From positions 4,082,503-4,146,502 of the forward strand of contig NZ_CP050152.1 in assembly GCF_011617245.1 (NCBI RefSeq): a DNA stretch of 64,000 bases, written 5' to 3'. Positions within the stretch are counted from its first letter, which is position 1. Each line of letters starts with the position of its first letter. Below the pieces are notes generated by a model, which saw only the letters and a list, made by a program, of their open reading frames with translations, did no database searches and was not told where the DNA came from. Origin of the DNA: Brevibacterium atlanticum. GTDB taxonomy: Bacteria > Actinomycetota > Actinomycetes > Actinomycetales > Brevibacteriaceae. This document shows, piece after piece, positions 52,285-60,189 of this stretch. Position numbers and translations under genes: made by a program.

Positions 52285-53991
52285 TCAGCCTTTGAGGTCG
52301 AAGTCCGTGTCAGCGTATTCTTCGCCGGTCACGCCCGGTTCGCCGCTGAACGGGTGGAGCTGATCCTCACGTGCCCGCAGTTCGACACGACGGATCTTGC
52401 CCGAGATCGTCTTCGGCAGCTCCGCGAACTCGAGGCGGCGGATGCGCTTGTACGGCGCCAGGTGTTCACGGCAGTACGCGAGGATCGACCGCGCGGTCTC
52501 GGAGTCGGCCGCGAACTTGCTCGTTACGACGACATAGGCTTTCGGCACCGCGAGGCGCACCGGGTCCGGCGACGGCACGACAGCCGCCTCGGCGACGGCC
52601 TCGTGTTCGATGAGCACGCTCTCGAGCTCGAACGGGGAGAGCCGGTAGTCGCTGGCCTTGAACACATCGTCGGCGCGACCGACGTAGGTGATGTAGCCGT
52701 CTTCGTCGCGCTGGGCCACGTCACCGGTGTGGTAGACGCCGCCTTCGAACGCCTCGGCGGTCTTCTCCTCGTTGTTCCAGTACCCGCTGGTCAGGCCGAT
52801 CGGCCGGGGATCGAGGCGGAGGCAGATCTCACCCTCATCGCCTTCCTCGCCCGTGCTGGGATCGATGAGGACGACGTCGAAGCCGGGCAGCGCCTTACCC
52901 ATCGAGCCGTACTTGAGCGGCTGGTCAGGCGAGTTGCCGACCTGGAGGGTCGTCTCGGTCTGGCCGAAGCCGTCGCGGATGAGCACACCCCAGTCGCTCT
53001 TGACCCGGTCGATGACCTCGGGGTTGAGCGGTTCGCCGGCACCCAGAGCCTTCTGCGGCGGGGTCTTGAGGTGTCCGAGATCGGCCTGGATGAGCATCCG
53101 CCACACGGTCGGCGGAGCGCAGAAGCTCGTCACACCGACCCGGTCCATGGTCTCCATCAGGGCGTTCGCGTCGAAGCGTGAGTAGTTGTAGAGGAACACG
53201 CAGGCCTCGGCGATCCACGGGGTGAAGATGTTCGACCACGCGTGCTTGGCCCAACCGGGCGAGGCGACATTGAGGTGGACATCGCCGGGGGTCAGGCCCA
53301 TCCAGTACATCGTCGAGAGGTGTCCGACGGGGTAGGAGACGTGCGAGTGGGCGACCATCTTCGCCTTCGACGTTGTGCCAGAGGTGAAATAGAGGAGCAG
53401 GAGGTCATCGGCCCGGGACTGCCCCTGCGGGTCGAACGATGTGCTCTCCTCGGCGGCCTCGGAGTACGTGTAGTCCTGCTGGCGGGTGGCGTCGGCGCCG
53501 ACGACGATGCGCACGACATCGGACTCGACGTCGTCGAACTTCGCGGCGTCCGCGGCACCGGCGACGACGAATTCGGCCCGGCCACGCTCGACGCGGTCGG
53601 CCAGATCGATGGGACCGAGCTGGGTGGTCGCGGGCAGCAGCACCGCACCGAGCTTGATGCCGGCGAGCATCGTCTCCCACAGCTCGACCTGGTTGCCCAG
53701 CATCACCATGACATGGTCGCCGCGCTTGACTCCCGCGCGGCGGAGGTAGTTGGCGACCTGGTTCGACCGTGCCGAGAGCTCCGCGTAGCTCCACTTGCCT
53801 TCCGACCCGTCCTGCTCGACGATCCACAGGGCCGGGTCGTCGTTGTTCTCGGCGACCTTGTCGAACCAGTCGAGGGCGAAGTTGAAGTGGGTGAAGCGCG
53901 GCCATTCGAACGTCGAGCGGGCCGCTTCATAGTCGGTGCGAAGCTCGATCAGCTGGTCTCGGGCTGCCCGGAACTCCTCGGTCACTGTCAT
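52285..53991 (-). CDS. Medium-chain-type acyl-CoA synthetase
   Basis: A 568-residue ANL-superfamily acyl-CoA ligase of the ACSM/benzoate-CoA-ligase-like group. It has P-loop YFTSGTTSKAKM, FGQTETT, TGD in GGVYHTGDVA, and YVGRADDVFKASDYR hinge. The C-terminal lysine is in PKTISGKIRR. It activates a medium-chain or aromatic acid as an AMP intermediate and then a CoA thioester; exact substrate unknown. Single gene, downstream of no obvious partner. Confidence 0.87.
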   Translation of the reverse strand: MTVTEEFRAARDQLIELRTDYEAARSTFEWPRFTHFNFALDWFDKVAENNDDPALWIVEQDGSEGKWSYAELSARSNQVANYLRRAGVKRGDHVMVMLGNQVELWETMLAGIKLGAVLLPATTQLGPIDLADRVERGRAEFVVAGAADAAKFDDVESDVVRIVVGADATRQQDYTYSEAAEESTSFDPQGQSRADDLLLLYFTSGTTSKAKMVAHSHVSYPVGHLSTMYWMGLTPGDVHLNVASPGWAKHAWSNIFTPWIAEACVFLYNYSRFDANALMETMDRVGVTSFCAPPTVWRMLIQADLGHLKTPPQKALGAGEPLNPEVIDRVKSDWGVLIRDGFGQTETTLQVGNSPDQPLKYGSMGKALPGFDVVLIDPSTGEEGDEGEICLRLDPRPIGLTSGYWNNEEKTAEAFEGGVYHTGDVAQRDEDGYITYVGRADDVFKASDYRLSPFELESVLIEHEAVAEAAVVPSPDPVRLAVPKAYVVVTSKFAADSETARSILAYCREHLAPYKRIRRLEFAELPKTISGKIRRVELRAREDQLHPFSGEPGVTGEEYADTDFDLKG

Positions 53992-54100
53992 GGCTGTCTC
54001 CTCACATCATCGCCGCCGTCACATGCTGTGACGTCGAGCACAAATCTACGCGATACCGAAGCTATCAGCACCACGCTGCGAAGAGCTCAGTGGGGGTTTC

Positions 54101-55576
54101 TCACCCTTCCTGCGTCTGCCACCAGGACCGCAGCTCCGCCTCGGCGCGCTCGGGTCCCAAAGGTCCGTGTTCCATCCGCAGGTCGAGGAGATGCTTGTAG
54201 GCCTTGCCCACCAGCGGCGATGGTTCGATGTCGAGGATCGCCATGATCTGCTTGCCGTCGAGGTCGGGCCGGATCGCCGCGAGCTCCTCCTGTTCGGCGA
54301 GCGCCTCGATCCGCTCTTCGAGGTCGTCGTAGGCGAACGCCAGCCGGTCGGCCTTGCGCTTGTTCCGCGTGGTCACGTCGGCGCGGGTGAGGATGTGGAG
54401 ACGGGAGAGCAGGGGGCCGGCATCGGTGACGTAGCGACGCACCGCCGAATCCGTCCACCCGGCGTCACCGTAGCCGTAGAAGCGCAGATGCAGTTCGACG
54501 AGGCGGCCGACCGCCTTCGTCGTGTCCTTGTCGAAGCGCAGGGCCTTCATCCGCTTGGCCGTGAGCTTCGCCCCCACCGCATCGTGGTGGTAGAAGGTCA
54601 CCGCACCGCCGGGCTGGAAGCGCCGGGTCGCGGGTTTGCCCACATCGTGCATGAGCGCCGCGAAGCGGACGACGAAGTCGGGCACGCGCAGCCGCTGCGG
54701 ATCGTCATCGGCCATCCCGGCCTCCTGTTGGGCCGCGGCATAGCGGGCCTCGAGGTCGACGGCCTGACGCAGCACCGTCAGCGAATGCTGGTAGACGTCC
54801 TTGTGCCGGTGGTGCTCGTCGGTCTCCAGGCGCAGTCCAGCCACTTCGGGCAGAACGTGGTCGGCGATGCCGGTGCGCACGAGCACGTCGACGCCGGCGG
54901 CCGGGTCGATGCCCGTCATGAGCTTGAAGAGTTCGACCTGGACGCGTTCGGCGGAGATGATGTCGATCCGCTCGGCCATTGCCGTCATCGCCTCTTCCAC
55001 CTCGGTGACGGGGTCGAGGCCCAGCTGTGAGGTGAATCGTGCGGCGCGCATCATCCGCAGCGGGTCGTCGGAGAAGGAGTCCGCGGCCGCGCCCGGCGTG
55101 CGGATGCGTCCGGCGACGAGGTCGTCGAAGCCGTGATGCGGGTCGACGAACGTCTTGCTCGGCAGCCGGATCGCCATCGCTCCGATCGTGAAGTCGCGGC
55201 GCACAAGGTCGGCGTCGAGGTCGGTGCCGAAGCGCACGACGGGCTTGCGCGAGTCCGACTCGTAGGCCTCAGCGCGATAGGTCGTGATCTCGATCTGCAC
55301 GCCGGACTTCACCGCCCCGATCGTGCCGAACTCGCGTCCGATGTCCCAATGAGTGTCGACCCAGTCCCTGATCAGGTCCAGGATGTCATCGGGGTGTGCG
55401 TCGGTGGTGAAGTCGAGGTCGGGCATCGGGCGACCGAGCAGCGCATCACGGACCGACCCGCCGACGAGAGCGAGTTCGAATCCGGCCTGGGAGAACCTCT
55501 GGCCCAGCGGGCCGAGGATGTGCTCGAGTTCGTCGAGCTTGTCGTGCAGTCGGGTGTGCGCGGTCTGCGGATCCAC
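54101..55576 (-). CDS. pcnA: CCA tRNA nucleotidyltransferase
   Basis: A 491-residue class II nucleotidyltransferase with a C-terminal HD domain. The head domain carries GGSVRDALLG and DLDFTTD (two catalytic Asp), and the RRDF motif follows. The HD domain has HDVGKPATR. It adds or repairs the CCA end of tRNAs without a template. GTG start at 55576 with AAGGAG upstream. Divergent from the NUDIX gene, the same arrangement as mycobacterial pcnA/mutT4. Confidence 0.95.
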   Translation of the reverse strand: MDPQTAHTRLHDKLDELEHILGPLGQRFSQAGFELALVGGSVRDALLGRPMPDLDFTTDAHPDDILDLIRDWVDTHWDIGREFGTIGAVKSGVQIEITTYRAEAYESDSRKPVVRFGTDLDADLVRRDFTIGAMAIRLPSKTFVDPHHGFDDLVAGRIRTPGAAADSFSDDPLRMMRAARFTSQLGLDPVTEVEEAMTAMAERIDIISAERVQVELFKLMTGIDPAAGVDVLVRTGIADHVLPEVAGLRLETDEHHRHKDVYQHSLTVLRQAVDLEARYAAAQQEAGMADDDPQRLRVPDFVVRFAALMHDVGKPATRRFQPGGAVTFYHHDAVGAKLTAKRMKALRFDKDTTKAVGRLVELHLRFYGYGDAGWTDSAVRRYVTDAGPLLSRLHILTRADVTTRNKRKADRLAFAYDDLEERIEALAEQEELAAIRPDLDGKQIMAILDIEPSPLVGKAYKHLLDLRMEHGPLGPERAEAELRSWWQTQEG

Positions 55577-55707
55577 CGAGCTCCTTCTTCTTGGTTCCTG
55601 CGCGTCCGGCAAGTGCCGCCCGCGTGCAGGCGGCAGTTCTCGCCACCACAAGCCTACCGGGCGCCGATGACACGGAACTTCCAAGCTTCGCCTACTAAGG
55701 TAGGAGA

Positions 55708-56196
55708 ATGACCACACCGATGCCCAAGCCGGGACCCCGAACGTCCCGCCGCACCACGGTGGAGGAGATCTCCGCCGGTGGCATCGTCGTCGACTTCTCC
55801 CATCCGCACCTGACCGTGGCGGTCATCGCGCGGATCAATCGGGCCGGCCGGATCGAATGGTGCCTTCCCAAGGGCCATCTCGAAGGGACGGAGACCCCCG
55901 CCGAGGCGGCCCGCCGTGAGGTCGAAGAGGAGACCGGGATCACCGGGCAGATCATCTGCCCGCTGGGAACGGTCGACTACTGGTTCACCGTCACCGGCAT
56001 CCGGATCCACAAACTCGTCCACCATTTCCTGCTCCGTGCACAATCGGGAACGCTGACCGTGGATAATGATCCTGACCAAGAAGCGATCGATGCGGCATGG
56101 GTGCCCTTCAACGAGCTGCGTTCGCGCCTCTCGTTCGCCAACGAACGCCGCATCGTCGCCGCCGCCCGACCGATGGTCTCCCGAATGGAGCAGTGA
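55708..56196 (+). CDS. NUDIX hydrolase
   Basis: A 162-residue NUDIX protein. The box G-x5-E-x7-REVEEETGI is complete (residues about 53-75), so it should bind Mg2+ and cleave nucleoside-diphosphate-type substrates. Position matches MutT4 of mycobacteria; the actual substrate is not known. The stop overlaps the DUF6049 start (GTGA). A small inverted repeat CCTAC/GTAGG sits directly before the ATG. Confidence 0.92.
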   Translation: MTTPMPKPGPRTSRRTTVEEISAGGIVVDFSHPHLTVAVIARINRAGRIEWCLPKGHLEGTETPAEAARREVEEETGITGQIICPLGTVDYWFTVTGIRIHKLVHHFLLRAQSGTLTVDNDPDQEAIDAAWVPFNELRSRLSFANERRIVAAARPMVSRMEQ

Positions 56197-58544
56197 AACC
56201 CATTCCCGCCCGCCGCCTGCGTTTCCTCACCGCCCTGCTGAGCACTCTCTTCCTGCTCGCAGGGCCGGTTTTCGCACTTCCGCTCCTCACCGCCACCTCG
56301 GCGAGTGCCACGATGAACGCGGCCGCGAGCCCGAGCGCGAATACGGGGTCCGAGGGATCCGGTTCGGATGGATCCGGCAGCGACGCCGCGCAGGACTCCG
56401 GCATCTCAGTCCGCATCGACGAGGTGACCCCCTGGGTCGATGAGAAGGGGACGCTCACGGTCCGCGGGCTCGTGTCGAACGGCACCGAGAAGGCGATCGA
56501 GAAGCCGAGTCTGGGACTCGAGATGTCGACGCGCACCCTCGATTCGGAATCGCGCATCAGCGCGTGGAAGCAGAGTCAGGCTCGGCACCGGACCATCGCC
56601 GACCTCGAACACAACGGACCCGAGGCCCGCAAGAAGGCGAAGGGGAACAACAGCGATGACGACTCCAAGGCTCCTGCGGTCGATGCGACCTTCGATGACA
56701 AGATCGACCCGGGCGCCTCGTACGACTTCACCATCAAGATCCCCGCCGACGATCTCGGCCTGAGCACGTCCTCGCCCGTAAGCTCATGGGGTCCGCGGGG
56801 ACTGGCGGTGCAGCTCGGCGACTCCACGGGCCTGCGCGCCTCGGAGATCGGCTTCACCACGTGGTACCCGAGCCCGAAGTTCGATCAGACGAAGGTCAGT
56901 CTGCTCGCTCCCGTCACTCTGCCCGGGCACTCGGAGGGCGGACTCATCGATCCCGACCGCCTCGACGACGCGATCGCCGACGGCGGTTCGCTCGCGACGG
57001 TGAAGAAGCTGCTCGAGCACAAGAAGCTCGGACTGGCCATCGACCCGCGGGTGCTCACCTCTTTCGAAGCCGCGATCGCCGAACCGCCCGACAGCGACGA
57101 CCCCGACGAGACCGAAGAGCCTTCGGATCAGGACGGTGCGGAGACCCAGACCCCGCCCGCCGGTGCCGCCGAGGACACCGACGAAGACGCCAGCGAGGCC
57201 GAACTCAAAGCCGAAGAGGATCAGCGCAGACGCCTGAACTCCTGGTACCAGGACTTCGTGTCCGAGGCGCAGAAGCACACGATCGTCGCCCTGCCCTACG
57301 GTGACCCGGACCTCAGCGCTCTGCAGGGGACCAAGATCGACCGGCTCAGCGACTTCGCGCAGAAGCAGCGCTCGATCGTGTCCGACGTCTTCCCCGACGC
57401 CCGCACCGACATCGCCTGGCCGGTGGCCGGCAGTGCCACGAAGTCCGGGCTGCGGGCACTGGAGAAGACAGGCAACTCCACCGCGATCGTCAGCGACGAG
57501 CAGCAGCCGTCGACGACCGGCATCCGCGACGATGCGCATTCGCAGACGACGACCACCGACGATGGGGAGTCGACGATCGACACCCTCGTCACCGATAAGG
57601 GACTGACGGATCAGAGCGCCGAGGCGATCGCAGCCGATCATCCCGCCTCGGCGCTGTCCGAGCTCGTTGCGAAGTCGGCAGCGATCCAATCCGAAGCTCC
57701 CTATCGCACACGCGAACTGCTCGTTCCGCTCCCACGCGCGGCCGCCTCGGCGGGGTGGGAGGACGCGATCGACTCGCTTTCCTCCGCGCCCTGGATCGCC
57801 CCCACCGGGGTCGACGATCTGCTCGACTCTCCCTCCACCCAGCGCGGACTCCTCCAACAAGTCTCCGACGCACCGCACATCCGCGCACGGGCCGTGCGCT
57901 CCCTGGGCCAGACCCGCGCCGAGCAGGAGGATTTCAACAGCGTCTTCACCGACCGACAGAGCGCGGACATCCGCATGGATCGAGAGCTGCTCAGCTGCAC
58001 CTCGGCGGCGTGGACCCTGGGCAGGAACGCGAACATCTGTGCGGGGGCGGCGCGCAAGCAGAGCACGAAGCTCATGGACAGCCTGCACCTGCGGAAGGGA
58101 TCCTCGGTCCTCCTCGTGACCGGGGAGGAGACGACGATCCCGGTGACGATCGTCAATGATTCGCCCGCCGAGGCGAGCCTGAAGATCCGGATGAAACCGG
58201 CGACTCCGCAGCTGCGGGCGCAGGAGACGGAGACCGTGAAGGTTCCGCCGGCGGAGACGATGCGCGTCGACGTGCCCGTCGAAGGGCTGGCGAATGCCGA
58301 CGTTCCGACGACGATCGACATGGTCTCTGCCGATGACGTCGTCCTACCCAAACACGAATCACTCCTGGTCAGAGTGCGTGCGGACTGGGAGAACATCGGC
58401 ACTGCGGTGATCGGATTGGCGCTGGCCGCGGTGTTCGTGATCGGGTTGGTCAAGACGATCGCCCGCGGTCGCCCGAAGATTCCCGAAGACCAGCTGGCCG
58501 ATGCGATGGCCCGCGCTCAGACCGACGAGAACGAAAAGAGGTAG
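56193..58544 (+). CDS. DUF6049 secreted/membrane protein
   Basis: A 783-residue envelope protein. An N-terminal signal peptide (LRFLTALLSTLFLLAGPVFALP) leads to a large extracytoplasmic region. It ends with one transmembrane helix (VIGLALAAVFVIGLVKTI) and a short basic cytoplasmic tail. It corresponds to the Rv3909-type protein always found before murJ. Function unknown; conserved linkage suggests a part in lipid II export or wall assembly. An acidic low-complexity patch lies near residues 305-345. Start is the GTG overlapping the NUDIX stop, with GGAG upstream. Confidence 0.88.
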   Translation: MKPIPARRLRFLTALLSTLFLLAGPVFALPLLTATSASATMNAAASPSANTGSEGSGSDGSGSDAAQDSGISVRIDEVTPWVDEKGTLTVRGLVSNGTEKAIEKPSLGLEMSTRTLDSESRISAWKQSQARHRTIADLEHNGPEARKKAKGNNSDDDSKAPAVDATFDDKIDPGASYDFTIKIPADDLGLSTSSPVSSWGPRGLAVQLGDSTGLRASEIGFTTWYPSPKFDQTKVSLLAPVTLPGHSEGGLIDPDRLDDAIADGGSLATVKKLLEHKKLGLAIDPRVLTSFEAAIAEPPDSDDPDETEEPSDQDGAETQTPPAGAAEDTDEDASEAELKAEEDQRRRLNSWYQDFVSEAQKHTIVALPYGDPDLSALQGTKIDRLSDFAQKQRSIVSDVFPDARTDIAWPVAGSATKSGLRALEKTGNSTAIVSDEQQPSTTGIRDDAHSQTTTTDDGESTIDTLVTDKGLTDQSAEAIAADHPASALSELVAKSAAIQSEAPYRTRELLVPLPRAAASAGWEDAIDSLSSAPWIAPTGVDDLLDSPSTQRGLLQQVSDAPHIRARAVRSLGQTRAEQEDFNSVFTDRQSADIRMDRELLSCTSAAWTLGRNANICAGAARKQSTKLMDSLHLRKGSSVLLVTGEETTIPVTIVNDSPAEASLKIRMKPATPQLRAQETETVKVPPAETMRVDVPVEGLANADVPTTIDMVSADDVVLPKHESLLVRVRADWENIGTAVIGLALAAVFVIGLVKTIARGRPKIPEDQLADAMARAQTDENEKR

Positions 58545-58547
58545 AAC

Positions 58548-60167
58548 GTGTCCGGATTCTCATCCCTGGCCCGGTCCTCGGCGATCATGACCGCGGGCAC
58601 CCTGACCTCCCGCATCCTCGGTCTCATCAAGGCCTCGCTGCTGGCGACCGCGATCGGCGTCACCGCATCACAGGCCGACGCCTTCGATGTCGCGAACAAG
58701 GTGCCCAACACCCTCTACATGCTGCTCGCCGGCGGTGTGGTCAATGCCGTTCTCGTTCCGCAGATCGTGCGGGCGTCGAAGCGTGAGGACGGGGGCGAGG
58801 ACTTCACTAACCGGTTGTTGACCTTGTCTTTCCTCATCCTGGCTGGCGTGAGCATCATCGCCACGGCCGCAGCACCCGTACTCGTATGGCTGTATTCCTC
58901 CGGGTGGAGCGATGACCAAATGGCCTTGGCTACGGCCTTTGCTTTCTGGTGCCTGCCGCAGCTGTTCTTCTACGGCCTCTACACGCTGCTGGGGCAGGTG
59001 CTCAACGCGAAGTCCTCGTTCGGGCCGTACATGTGGGCTCCCGTGCTCAACAACGTCGTCGCGATCGCCGGCCTCGCCGTCTTCATCCTCGTCTTCGGCA
59101 CGAACAATACCTCCCCACACACCCTCGACACGTGGACCCCGGAGAAGATCACACTCCTCGCCGGCACCGCCACCCTCGGTGTGGTCGCTCAGGCATTCAT
59201 CCTCATCTGGCCGCTCAAGCGGATCGGGTTCAAGTACAAGCCGACCTTCGGCTTCCGGGGGGTCGGACTGGGCTCGGCCGGAAAGGTCGCGTTCTGGACG
59301 TTCGCGGCCATGCTCATCGGACAGCTCGGCTTCCTCGTCATCTCCCGCGTCGCCGCCGGTGCCTCGGTTCCCGGAGAGGGGAACGCTTCGAACGCGGCAT
59401 ACACGAATGCCTACCTCGTCTTCATGCTTCCGCATTCGCTCATCGCGGTGTCCCTGTCCACCGCCCTGTTCACCTCTCTGAGCAGAGATGCGGCGAACAA
59501 GGACACCGCAGCGGTCGTCGGCGACTTCTCGATGGGAGTGCGGATGGTCGGAATGGTCAACGCCTTCGCTGTTGCTGCGCTAGTCGTCCTCGCCTCGCCG
59601 GTGGCGATGGTCATCGCCGGCACCGGTCGCGAACAGGCGACCGCCATCGGGCTGGTCATCATCACGATGGTCTTCGGCCTCATTCCCTTCAGCGCGAACT
59701 ATCTGGCACAACGCGTGTTCTACGCCTACGAGGACGCGAAGACTCCGTTCCTCATCCAGTTGCCGCAGATCATCTTCCAGTCCCTGGCCGTCCTCTCGGC
59801 ATCGATCTTCCCGAAGTCGGTGACGGTGGCGATCATCGGTCTGATCATGAGCCTCGGCTACCTCATGGCGATGATCATCTCGTTCGCCGTCCTGAAGAAG
59901 CGCCTCGGCGAAATCGATCTGCGCGAAGTCCTCACCTCACATATCAAATTCCTGCTGGCTGCGATCGTCGCCGGCGGGGCCGGCTACGGACTCCTCTTCT
60001 TCTTCCCGGATTTCTCCCTGGCCGGTCGCTGGCAGGCCTTCGTGACGACAGGGCTCGTGGGAATCGTGATGCTCGTGTTCTTCATCGGAGCTTGCTATTT
60101 GCTCAGAGTCAGAGAGTTGCATTCGATTATTGACGTGGTTGCTGGAAAACTAAGAAAAGCAGCCTGA
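58548..60167 (+). CDS. murJ: Lipid II flippase MurJ
   Basis: A 539-residue MOP-superfamily flippase with about 14 membrane helices. The N-terminus has the MurJ pattern TLTSRILGLIKASLLA, and ANKVPNTLYMLLAGG. It moves lipid II across the membrane for peptidoglycan synthesis. It ends just after the transporter core, whereas the mycobacterial MviN continues into a pseudokinase and extracellular domain; here those are encoded by the next gene. GTG start, AAAGAGG upstream, 3 nt after DUF6049. Confidence 0.95.
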   Translation: MSGFSSLARSSAIMTAGTLTSRILGLIKASLLATAIGVTASQADAFDVANKVPNTLYMLLAGGVVNAVLVPQIVRASKREDGGEDFTNRLLTLSFLILAGVSIIATAAAPVLVWLYSSGWSDDQMALATAFAFWCLPQLFFYGLYTLLGQVLNAKSSFGPYMWAPVLNNVVAIAGLAVFILVFGTNNTSPHTLDTWTPEKITLLAGTATLGVVAQAFILIWPLKRIGFKYKPTFGFRGVGLGSAGKVAFWTFAAMLIGQLGFLVISRVAAGASVPGEGNASNAAYTNAYLVFMLPHSLIAVSLSTALFTSLSRDAANKDTAAVVGDFSMGVRMVGMVNAFAVAALVVLASPVAMVIAGTGREQATAIGLVIITMVFGLIPFSANYLAQRVFYAYEDAKTPFLIQLPQIIFQSLAVLSASIFPKSVTVAIIGLIMSLGYLMAMIISFAVLKKRLGEIDLREVLTSHIKFLLAAIVAGGAGYGLLFFFPDFSLAGRWQAFVTTGLVGIVMLVFFIGACYLLRVRELHSIIDVVAGKLRKAA

Positions 60168-60189
60168 TCCCTGTCAATCCCCACCGGAG

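Noticed and set aside
51993-52295. Plus-strand 100-codon frame upstream of the acyl-CoA synthetase
   Set aside because: Arg/Pro/Ser-rich shadow composition, no ribosome-binding site, no recognisable domain.
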